This document shows positions 47,101 through 56,114 of a stretch of 64,000 nucleotides of DNA, piece by piece; positions within the stretch are counted from its first letter, which is position 1; the number at the start of each line of letters is the position of its first letter. The stretch is from Ancylostoma caninum (Eukaryota; Nematoda; Chromadorea; Rhabditida; Ancylostomatidae). The notes below the pieces were generated by a model, which saw only the letters and a program-made list of their open reading frames with translations, did no database searches and had not been told where the DNA came from. The translations under genes were made by a program, and so were the position numbers. The stretch lies in the NCBI GenBank assembly GCA_037903475.1, contig JBAJFG010000047.1, forward strand, positions 3,696,001 through 3,760,000, read 5' to 3'.

Positions 47101-50100
47101 ATGTTCACCGGGGTTTTTGAATGCGCTGAACACAAATATGACATGTGTTTTCCATAAAGTTATTGTCCATATAATATGTTTTTTTTCTATTTTTGCCGAT
47201 GGGTCGGTTAAAAAAGGACATTCAGGCGTAAACATGCTGATCACTAAGGTGAGGAGCATCTTGAATGGATTTATCGGTAGTAGCAAATTCCCTGATCAAG
47301 TGTGAAATAGACAGGGTAGTGAAAAACCCGAGCGAAGCCGGGCGTACCCTCTAGTATTTTATATGAAGAGGTGGCTGACTACTGTTCCGACCAGGTGTCC
47401 CATGAAAATCGAATACTGCATAGCTGATTACGGAGAAATTCAGTTTTTCAAGCTTTGACAAAATTTCACTCCAATAACCGAACATGACTTTTTCCTTCAT
47501 ATTCCAGTGTGTTTTGGTAATATTTCATCGAACGATAAAAATCTATATAATTTATGAAATAAGATGAATTAATGGTATGAAATAAATGGAGAGAAAATGA
47601 ATAGTCACCTGGTCAAGTTCAGGGGGCTCCGCATCGGCATTTCCACTGAGAACAATGTACGAAGGTAAAGGTGCCTCCAATGAATGGTCAACTTGTCTGG
47701 CACTGGTATCTTCTGGGATCGTGAGAGTAATTGGCTGTGGATACGGAATCTAAAATACAGATAGCTGAGCGGAAAAAAATATAACTGCAGAAATTTTCTG
47801 ATAGTTACTCGATTCTTTTAAATAACAACTTGAAGAACTCTTTATCTAAGCATATTAACCAAAAAAATAGAATGGATTTTCGTACCATATCAGTCGAATC
47901 AGGAGCCGTTACTTGAACTAAAGGATGATGCCCGAAGTGAAACAAACAGTATCGCACAGTAACCACGGCAGAAAAGGTTGCCTGAAGAATGAAGAATGTG
48001 AATAAAATCTACATATACTTATCTTTGACAACCAGTGGAGTAAAGCAGTAAAAAAACAGCCACCTTAATGAAGGACGTGCAGAGCATAGATTTACCGCTC
48101 CTGAGAGGCAGCTTGAGGCTAAAAATACCTGCGCTTGTAATTATATCTACAGTAAAGAAGTATCAGCTGTGCTTGCTCATCCTATCCTAGATGTCGTGTC
48201 GCCCACTATGGTTTCCTAGCACGAATATCTTCAGTGAAAATTGCTTTGTATGAGGACTGTACTCCATCTACAGGTGGGGAAAGGCCCGAATAGTTAGGCG
48301 AGAAAAAAGGAGTGAAACACGTAAGAAAACTTGTTTTCAAGATCAGAATGCCGCAAGGACAGTGCCGTTAACACAACTCAACAGCTACTCCCTCCTCTCC
48401 CCCCCCCCCCCCCCATCAACCCTCCGCACACTCAAAAACGTAAGACTTTTAATTCATTTAAAGTAATTTCGTTGCGGAACCTAATTACACCTTTACAGGC
48501 AGTACCCTTCATTTCAGTGCCGCAGACAGATTATAGTGGAGGCTACGGGTACAGCCGTCTTGTAACGATTATCTGAGACAAAGAGGATGCGAAGAAGGCA
48601 GTAAATGTGAGCCTATACACTTTCTAGGGCAGCTTCAGTGAGATTAAGCCAATTAAAAGCAAACACAGCCGAATGTTCGAACAATAGTCTGGAGTTGAAT
48701 ACCTGGGACAGCAAAAATATTTTGTTAGGACGGAATCATGATTTTCCACCAAATTAAAACCCGTATGTAGTTCCTGCTCCAACTTCGCTTTCCATTCCTG
48801 GAACGTCATGCACAAATCCTTAGTGTTTCATCCAAGGATGAAAAGAAATTAACAACATGATTTCTTTCCACTCACGTAAAATTCGTCTTCTGAAGCAAAG
48901 GTCACATTCTCGGGCGCAAAGCGGTTTTTTCCATGCTTCGTGATGCAGTGGGTATTCAATTCCTCTTGGTCTTGAACAAGGACACTGCATCCGGGACAGT
49001 GATATCCCACTATGTTTCCGGTGCTCTGCAACACAACAGCACATTACCACGTCGAACAATCCCTGCCGTTAAAACTCTAGGACTTACAACGAAGAAAAAT
49101 AGGGGTAATTCTCTGCTAACCTGCTAGTTACTACTGTTTATAAACCAGTCTAGGCGGCTGAAAACTATCTATTCCCATGCAATATGTTACGAAGTTTCGT
49201 ATGAACGAATGTTTTGCTGTGGCGACAAGGGGCATTCGCCTCTGCAACGCTCCCTATCTATACTGCGTTTCACGTAGACGACAGCTGTAAAGACACCAGA
49301 GAGAATGAGGACGCAGCAAAGTGCGCAGCGATTGGAGAGTGTGACGAGGAAAGCTCAACTGTTGTCGCGGTTTGAACAGACTATACAACAAAAATCGCCA
49401 GCTGAAAATAGGTATATAGCAGTGGCAGACGCAGAAAGTGGGCGGGAGGGGGCGTGGGAAAAAAAGTGGGGTCTTTTGGGGACCCAGACGGAAAATAAAA
49501 TTAATAAAAACCTTTATTACAATCTGTATATATAAAAGTCAAAGTTTGTATGTATGTGTGTGTGTATGTATGTAATTAATAGAAATCGCGGAGGGTGAAC
49601 CGATTGGGACCAAATTTTGCATGTAGGTTCTTTGGAGGCCGGCGGAGGTTATAGGCTACTTTGCACATGGGATTATTGATTGATTTATCGATTATATCGA
49701 TTTTATTGATTTTTCGTTATTTTTGCCCAAGCGTCGGTGGGGACATGCCTTCTGGGGTTCCTCAATACGCTGAATACGAATATGACATCCATTTTGCACG
49801 AAATATTGATTTATTGATTTTATCGATTTTTTCCCATTTTCGCTCGGGGCGGACAAAGACATGTCTTCTGGGGTTTCTCAATACGCTGAATACGAATATG
49901 ACAACCACTTTGCACGAAATATTGATTTATTGATTTTATCGATTTTTTCCCATTTTCGCTCGGGGACGGACAAGGACATTTCTACTGGGGTTTCTCCATA
50001 CGCTGAGCACGCGTATGACAACCATTTTGCACGGAATATCGATTTATCGATTTTACTGATTTTCGGCTCTTCTGCCCAATGAAGCGGTGAGGACATGTCT

Positions 50101-53100
50101 CCTGGGGTTTCTCGATACGCTGAGTATGAATATGACAACTAATTTGTACGAATGCATCGATTCAATGTCACCGAAATAGCTTTGCTAACTTTTAGCCCAC
50201 AAGCCGATGGGAAAGGGACACCTGAGCTTCGTTACCATACTGATCACCAAAATTATGGAGATTTTAATGAATTTATCAATGATAATAATTGGCCTCAGCA
50301 GTGTGATGTAGCCAAGGTAGTAAAACACCCGAGCGAAGCCGGGTACTGCAGCTAGTAATAAATAATTAACAAAAACAAATCAAAAACAATAATGAAAATA
50401 AACTAATAAAAAATTAAAACAACACAAGATTTTTATATCTATTGTAAAGTAATTTCAAAAATTTGCCGACCCATTCTCGGGGGGGGGGCGCCCCGCCCCC
50501 TGCGTCCGCCACTGGTATATAGTAGCTAGACGCCACCGCTATTCTCCACGTGGAGTAGTGTACCACACACCTCCACAAGCGACATCGGTTCCTCCAGGTA
50601 TCAATTTTAGGAGTATCGGCTGCTCCACGGGAGAAGATAGTTAGGGAAACGCCACAGAGAAGAAGGGGGCGGGAAAGTATGCAGAGATTGGAGAGGGTGC
50701 AGAGAAAAACAGACACTGTGCACGAATACTTAACTATCATCGCTGGCGAAACAGACTATAGCACCGTTGGTGTTTAGCTGCTATGTGAAGGAAATCGAAG
50801 AAAATCGCCGTTCAAAATCGATATCGTATGTGTGAAATAGGTGTTGCCTGAATAACAGGGCGCAGTATTCTTAGATCACATAGACCAAAGCGAAAGCCAA
50901 ACAAAATGTTGAAATTTTCGTGCAATGTTGATATGACCAATATATCTAATCAATAATTTGTTGTTAATTTGTTGGCTAATCGCGGACCACACGCGACCTT
51001 GTGCCTGCCCTGAGACGCGGGTGGATTCAGGGGATGGACTCCCTGTTTCTGCAGTGTCGGAACGATCCATACCTTCTGCCAGCGCGTGGGTGTGTTCATG
51101 CATGCGTGCGTGAGTGTACTTGCGTGTCTGCAGATTGTATCCTGCACATCTATCCGACCAAAAGCCCTGCATTCAAGTGACTGGGAGGTACAAGGGAGGC
51201 GGTTCGGAGTCGCCTCCAACAAATAAGCTCCATCGTCCACTCCCGGGAAGCCCGGCTAACTTCCCGGTGAAATCCTACCCTAGCTACCCGCGGGGGAATA
51301 GAGCCCAGCAAGCTATCTCCTAAGGGTTTTCTTTTTCTTAAAGCTCGACACAGCAATAATAAAGAGTGTTCCCCTGATCTCGGAAGAGTCACTGGTACGG
51401 CGGCGCCAGTGAGGACGAGGTCCGAGGGGTTATCTAGGCTGCCTAAAACCAGAAGGACTATGATGACGATCTGTACCTTCAACGCACGCACGCTTGCATC
51501 GGAGGCTTCTATCGAGGATTTGATGATGCAGGCCAGGAAGATCAGGTACGACGTCATCGGACTGACCGAGACGAGGAGACACCGGCCACTGAACGCCACC
51601 TTCGACACTGGAGAAGAACTGTTCCTTGGAACCTGCGACAGTAGAGGAGTTGGTGGAGTCGGTGTCCTCGTCAACACGAACTTGGCCATGAACATCGATT
51701 CGTTCGAACAGCTAACAACCCGAATCGGACGTTTGCGACTGAGAAGATGTGGATCAATACCGGCCTTGACAATCTTCGTCGCCTATGCTCCAACATCCAG
51801 CTACGACGATGAAGAAATCGAGGCCTTCTACATGGACTTGGAGAAGTTCTACAGGGAAGACCACACTTTCTACAAGGTCATTGTTGGCGACTTCAACGCC
51901 AAGATTGGCCCTAGGAGAACGCCTGAGGAACTTCACATCGGTACCCACGGCCTACAGTGGAACGAACAGGGAGAGAGGCTGTCTGAGTTCATCATGACGA
52001 CGAAGACCATCCATGGTAACTCACAGTTTCAGAAGCCAACCTCCCTACGGTGGACGTGGGAGTCACCCGGTGGAGAGTACCATAATGAAATTGACCACAT
52101 TATCGTCAATCGAAGGTTCTGCCTGACCGACGTCGGTGTTGTACCGAAGTTCTACACCGGATCAGACCATCGCCTCCTTCGTGCAAGATTCTTCTTCTCG
52201 CGCAAAGGAGAGAAAGCCGCGAAGTTCAAGAAGAGGGCTCCCAAATCCGTCATCAATTGGGATCTCTTCACTTCGTTAGCCGGCTTTTGGGAAGATGCCG
52301 TTGTCGACAACATCGACGAAGAATACGATCGGCTTGTTCAACATCTCTGTGACAGCGCAAGGAGAGCCGAGGGCTCAAGATGCACCAAAAGACGACTGTC
52401 TTACGAGACCCTCGAGCTGATACGCCAGCGCGGAGTCGCGAGAGCCGCAGGCAACTACCAACTGACGTCCGAGCTCGCAAAACGGTGCAGAGAAGCGATA
52501 AAAGAAGACCTTAAAGAGAGACGAGCAGCAGTATTGGCCGAAGCCGCAGAGGCAGGAAGAAGCATTCGCAACGCCCGCCGTGACTTCACCAATCGTAAGA
52601 CCAAGATGACCGCCCTCCGGCGCCCAGAAGGAACAATTTCTTCATCAAGACGGGTAATGGAGAAGGTCATCCACGACTTCTACTCGGATCTCTTCGATAG
52701 CCACGTCCATCTCCCCCAATATCACCCAAGGGAGGATGGATACGTTGTCCCATCAGTTCTCCCTTCCGAAGTCCGACATGCCATCAAGTCGGTGAAGAAT
52801 CGTACAGCACCGGGCCCCGACAGGATTCGACCGGAACATCTGAAGAACCTACCGCCAGTTCTTATCACCACCTTGGCTAGGCTCTTCACGCGGTACCTGT
52901 CGGAATGCAAGGTACCGAACCAATGGAAGACCAGCAGGACCGTGCTGCTGTACAAGAAGGGAGACCCACAGGACATCGGCAATTATCGCCCCATCTGTCT
53001 GTTGTCCGTCATCTACAAGCTTTTCACTCGAGTGATTCTAAATAGGATCGAAAGGACATTAGATGAAGGACAGCCGTGCGAGCAAGCAGGGTTTCGAAAA

Positions 53101-54824
53101 GGATTCAGTACGATCGATCACATACACACGGTCACTAGACTCATTGAAGTATCGCGAGAGTATAAGATGCCTCTCTGTCTCACGTTCATCGATTTGAAGA
53201 AAGCCTTCGACTCTGTGGAGACAGAGGCGGTCCTCAAAGCCCTGGGCAACCAGGGCATACCTACTCAGTACATCAAGATATTTCGTGAGCTCTACAGCAA
53301 CTTCACGACCAGGATTTCTCCATTCTACGACGACATCACTATCGACGTCAAGAGAGGGGTTCGACAAGGCGACACCGTGTCGCCAAAACTATTCAGCGCC
53401 ACTCTCGAAGACGTCATGCGAAGACTGGAATGGGATTGCATGGGAGTGCAAGTTGATGGCCGGCGACTTAACCACCTTCGCTTCGCTGACGACATCGTCC
53501 TTATAACACCAACTATCGGCGAAGCGGAACGGATGCTGGACGACTTTGACGACGCGTGTGGAAAGATCGGTCTCCAACTGAACCTGACGAAGACGATGTT
53601 CATGAGGAACGGATGGGTCCCGGATGCCCCATTCTCGCTCAACGGAACGACCATATCCGAATGCTCCAGCTACGTATATCTAGGTCGGGAAGTCAACATG
53701 ATGAACGATCTCGCTCCAGAGCTGGGCAGGAGGAAGCGAGCGGCTTGGGGAGCCTACAAGAGCATCGAGGACGTAGTGAAGAAGACGAAGAACACCAGGC
53801 TCCGTGCCCACCTCTTCAATACAACGGTTCTCCCTGCTTTGACGTACGCCTCGGAAACCTGGGCGTTACGCAAGCAGGATGAGAATGCGGTCAACGTCAT
53901 CGAACGCTCCATCGAGAGGGTGATGCTAGGAATAACCCGCCTCACACAAGTGAGGGCTGGAATACGGAGTTCCACCCTTCGTGAACAGTCGAAGATCAGG
54001 GACGCTGCCGCTTACGCCAAGTTGAGTAAGATCAGGTGGGCCGGACACGTGATGCGTCTTAACGACCACCGTTGGACAAGAGCCGTCAGCGACTGGACTC
54101 CACGGGACGTTAAGCGCACGACAGGAAGACCACCGACCCGATGGTCAGACTTCTTCACGAAGTCCTTCAAGGAAAGATATAATGCTCTTCGTGTCCCTCG
54201 AACGGACAGAATCCACTGGACAACTCTGGCTCGCGAGAGGGACAAATGGAAGGATTGCTGGCGCCCGCTCGGTACATCCGAAGATCAACGGGAGTCAAGG
54301 TGATCAATTTGTTGTTAAGTTCAGTTACAAGACGTCGATGTACGGAAGCTTGCTGAGGATTTGACTATAGGAACAAAACAGCTAGTGCTCTGAAGACAGT
54401 CATGTAAAGAACGGGTGGCATCTCCAGGTACACAGCGGTCTACAGTCCAACATAAAAAAACCCCAAACTGGGAAATCTTGGGCATGCGGCTCATATCTCT
54501 GTGTGAGCTGTAGTGCCGTTGAGTTGAATGAGCAAGTCGGGAAAGAAAGTGGTGAATGAGTGATGTGGAAAGTGAAAGTGAAAGAAACAAGTGCTGGGCG
54601 TCGCCCGTCTGAGGGTGGCCAAGATCAGACCCGCATCCACAACAAGTGAGTCTCACCTTGAAAGCATTGTTAACATTCTCCTTCTTGCTTTTCTCCTTTC
54701 CAATACCCTTTGCATCATTGGAGTTCTTTTCTTTCTTTTTCTTCTTCCATTTTTTCCATATGCTGGAAGAACCGCAAGATGGGTTCAAAAATCTATGAAA
54801 TGCACCATCACGAACTGTTCGCAT
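44111..54824 (-). CDS. Two-module C2H2 plus FAR1/WRKY-GCM1-like zinc-finger protein, paralogue 2 (521 aa)
   Basis: Exons: 54657-54824, 48876-49025, 48703-48797, 48064-48118, 47886-47981, 47609-47749, 45941-46111, 45764-45864, 45132-45186, 44962-45054, 44635-44757, 44435-44488, 44111-44374; 1566 nt, no stop, phase consistent. Exon for exon it matches paralogue 1: MRTVRDGAFH and a Lys-rich tail, finger YHCPGCSVLVQDQEELNTHC, W-K helix EWKAKLEQELHTGF, YFCC...LCTSFIK, VRYCLFHFGHHPLVQ; then finger YRCSQCGFRVHDQVEMNEHC, YFFCS, QYCTFHIGHCPL. The C-terminus is NWAEILNTALSDPSLSIQYK. No frameshift or stop has accumulated, so both paralogues look functional. Intron 1 (5.6 kb) contains an intact RTE on the opposite strand plus a MITE/Helitron nest. 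Role is inferred as nuclear DNA binding. Confidence 0.87.
45276..45450 (+). mobile_element. Partial hAT-type MITE
   Basis: Starts CAGTGACGGGCTCAGAAAGT and matches the 5' half of the 41688 and 42485 copies through the GGGTCTCCGCCG and AT-rich parts, then loses similarity. The 3' terminus is absent. Confidence 0.6.
46227..46398. repeat. Near-perfect 69-bp-arm hairpin
   Basis: Arms 46227-46295 and 46330-46398 are inverted copies with two mismatches in 69, starting GTACAGTGCCTTCGATCCGG, separated by a 34-nt loop. It lies in the paralogue 2 intron between 46111 and 47609. As RNA it would form a long duplex. There are no TIR-adjacent target duplications obvious. Confidence 0.92.
46659..47354 (+). 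mobile_element. Non-autonomous Helitron-like element
   Basis: Ends with the hairpin CCCGAGCGAAGCCGGG (47327-47342) followed 8 nt later by CTAG (47351-47354) and T, the Helitron 3' signature. The 5' region (TGTATATATAAAAGTGAAAG) matches the better-defined copy at 49523. Inside are repeated ATCGATTTATTGATTTTATC-type segments. No Rep/helicase frame. Confidence 0.75.
49420..50514 (+). mobile_element. hAT-type MITE containing a Helitron-like insertion
   Basis: The outer element has CAGTGGCAGACGCAG and CTGCGTCCGCCACTG ends and a perfect 8-bp duplication GTATATAG (49412-49419 and 50515-50522). Its AT-rich middle is split at 49522/50356 by the 833-bp Helitron-like element. Removing that gives a normal MITE of about 260 bp. 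Confidence 0.92.
49523..50355 (+). mobile_element. Non-autonomous Helitron-like element nested in a MITE
   Basis: Begins TCTGTATATATAAAAG and ends CTAG, inserted between A (49522) and T (50356) without duplication. A 16-nt hairpin CCCGAGCGAAGCCGGG lies at 50328-50343, 12 nt before the end. These are the defining Helitron features. The interior carries four tandem units of about 115-120 bp (about 49735-50150) around GGGGTTTCTCAATACGCTGA. No helicase gene, so it needs a partner in trans. Confidence 0.88.
50968..54305 (+). mobile_element. Full-length RTE-type non-LTR retrotransposon
   Basis: 3338 bp flanked by the identical 13-mer AATTTGTTGTTAA (50955-50967 and 54306-54318), a target-site duplication. 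The 5' untranslated region is about 440 bp and the 3' untranslated region is only TC after the stop, as in RTE elements with very short tails. It is inserted in intron 1 of zinc-finger paralogue 2, antisense to it. Confidence 0.92.
51409..54303 (+). CDS. RTE ORF2-like endonuclease/reverse transcriptase, intact, 964 aa
   Basis: The N-terminal APE-type endonuclease shows CTFNARTLA (Asn about 25), GLTETRR (Glu 54), VIVGDFNAKIG (about 158-168), NEIDHIIVNRR and GSDHRLLRARF. The reverse transcriptase shows GPDRIRPEHL, NYRPICLLSVIYKLFTRVI, EQAGFRKGFST, TFIDLKKAFDS (about 595), GVRQGDTVSPKLFS and LRFADDIVLIT (about 690, catalytic FADD). The C-terminal region has ETWALRKQDE and WAGHVMRLND. It nicks target DNA and primes cDNA synthesis from the element RNA. 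No stop or frameshift interrupts it, and the length fits a complete RTE protein. The start at 51409 is the first in-frame Met; translation could begin at a later one (for example MMTICTF). Antisense open frames over it are shadows. Confidence 0.96.
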   Translation: MRTRSEGLSRLPKTRRTMMTICTFNARTLASEASIEDLMMQARKIRYDVIGLTETRRHRPLNATFDTGEELFLGTCDSRGVGGVGVLVNTNLAMNIDSFEQLTTRIGRLRLRRCGSIPALTIFVAYAPTSSYDDEEIEAFYMDLEKFYREDHTFYKVIVGDFNAKIGPRRTPEELHIGTHGLQWNEQGERLSEFIMTTKTIHGNSQFQKPTSLRWTWESPGGEYHNEIDHIIVNRRFCLTDVGVVPKFYTGSDHRLLRARFFFSRKGEKAAKFKKRAPKSVINWDLFTSLAGFWEDAVVDNIDEEYDRLVQHLCDSARRAEGSRCTKRRLSYETLELIRQRGVARAAGNYQLTSELAKRCREAIKEDLKERRAAVLAEAAEAGRSIRNARRDFTNRKTKMTALRRPEGTISSSRRVMEKVIHDFYSDLFDSHVHLPQYHPREDGYVVPSVLPSEVRHAIKSVKNRTAPGPDRIRPEHLKNLPPVLITTLARLFTRYLSECKVPNQWKTSRTVLLYKKGDPQDIGNYRPICLLSVIYKLFTRVILNRIERTLDEGQPCEQAGFRKGFSTIDHIHTVTRLIEVSREYKMPLCLTFIDLKKAFDSVETEAVLKALGNQGIPTQYIKIFRELYSNFTTRISPFYDDITIDVKRGVRQGDTVSPKLFSATLEDVMRRLEWDCMGVQVDGRRLNHLRFADDIVLITPTIGEAERMLDDFDDACGKIGLQLNLTKTMFMRNGWVPDAPFSLNGTTISECSSYVYLGREVNMMNDLAPELGRRKRAAWGAYKSIEDVVKKTKNTRLRAHLFNTTVLPALTYASETWALRKQDENAVNVIERSIERVMLGITRLTQVRAGIRSSTLREQSKIRDAAAYAKLSKIRWAGHVMRLNDHRWTRAVSDWTPRDVKRTTGRPPTRWSDFFTKSFKERYNALRVPRTDRIHWTTLARERDKWKDCWRPLGTSEDQRESR

Positions 54825-54837
54825 GAGTCCTTGCTAT

Positions 54838-54843
54838 CTGAAG
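54838..54843 (-). promoter_or_regulatory. Putative SL trans-splice acceptor of zinc-finger paralogue 2
   Basis: CTTCAG on the minus strand with a 13-nt leader before the ATG at 54824, the same arrangement as in paralogue 1. Confidence 0.55.
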
Positions 54844-54989
54844 TAGGAGCATTACTATTGTACTCGTTCTCCAATATGAAAAATTGTGCGTATTTTCCAG
54901 CAGAATATATGGAAGACTTCATTGGGACAGATCCATTCACCGTGCAGGATGCATGCCAGGAAAAACAATAGCTGGGAATACTTGGTGAT

Positions 54990-56114
54990 ATAACCCGTGT
55001 GTCACTATCCCGTGTAATTGTATCGTCGTCTCCAGATATGGACAGATATTCATAGGCGCTAACAGTTGTGTGTGTCTTGTGGTAGGCTTCGCTACGGCAC
55101 TTATCTGATCACAGCCGGAGACGTCTCCCATTGAGGTGCGGCAAAGAATGGTACATAGTGAGGTATTTCGCTGGGCGGCAAATTTGTCGCTAACCAATTT
55201 TTGCCGCAATGACCTCGCAGCAGAAGTCACAGTCCCTTTACGTGGGCGCGCCAGTGCCATCACGGATCTAAATCGTTGCCGATTTCTGTACTTTCGGTTC
55301 ACAAAGTCAAACACCTTCTGAGGAATAGCATGCGACAGTCTAAGAGAGAAAAGCAGAATTAGTGTGAGAGAAACCGAAGGTTGAGTGGAAAGTATACACG
55401 TGACACCATTTTAGCGCAGCTTCACAGTAAAGTAACAGATGCAGGCAGAGAAAGAAAAAACAATTCATAAGGGAATGGCATGGACAGGAAAGGACGGCCT
55501 AGAGTTAAGACACTGAAATCGGGAGGGTAAAATGAAAGGATTGCAATAGTGCAACTCTTGGTGGAAAGGGGGTTGAGTTGGTGGTGCCCCTCCCCCAACT
55601 CCATTTTTCCACTTTCAACCAATTCTTAAAAATTAGTTAGACACATACTTCTCCTCAAATTCCGAAGGAATTAAAAAAAACCGAGGAGAATGAAAAACCG
55701 CCAGCCACTAGCACTGTTTTCTACTTGGTACCTCCACAAACTTGGCAAAACAAAATGATGGTTGCTGCGGAGAGACTTTTGACGCCTGATCACAACGATT
55801 TCCAGTTATCCTCTACAAATACTCAAACCATTTGGATGAATCCTTACTCAGAAATACTATCTGAAACATCCTTTGACAAGGTATTTATCGTAAGATTGAT
55901 ACATAAAAAGTCGCAATGCCCATTGAATGACATAAATGCCTAGTCAACAATCAGATTTCACAACAAGATGAAAAATCAACAAAATGATTAGTTCCTAGCA
56001 AAATATTTAACGATGCACCCGCTGTGACTCAACCAGTAAATACGGAAAAATGATAAATATTACAATAAGAATGAAATAAAACAGTAAGGTAGCACCTCGT
56101 GCTCCAGGAATACG
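54990..56114. other. Interval between paralogue 2 and the third gene
   Basis: The first about 100 bp upstream of the paralogue 2 start is conserved with paralogue 1. The minus frame at 54937-55314 (SAARSLRQKLVSDKFAAQR) has a slightly elevated GC content and a regular look but no recognised domain or splice links; it may be a decayed repeat. The remainder shows nothing. Confidence 0.3.

Noticed and set aside
51150..51695. 181-residue minus-strand frame opposite the RTE start, and other antisense frames across 51754-54245
   Set aside because: They overlap the intact RTE frame, have no family motif, and reflect its codon composition.
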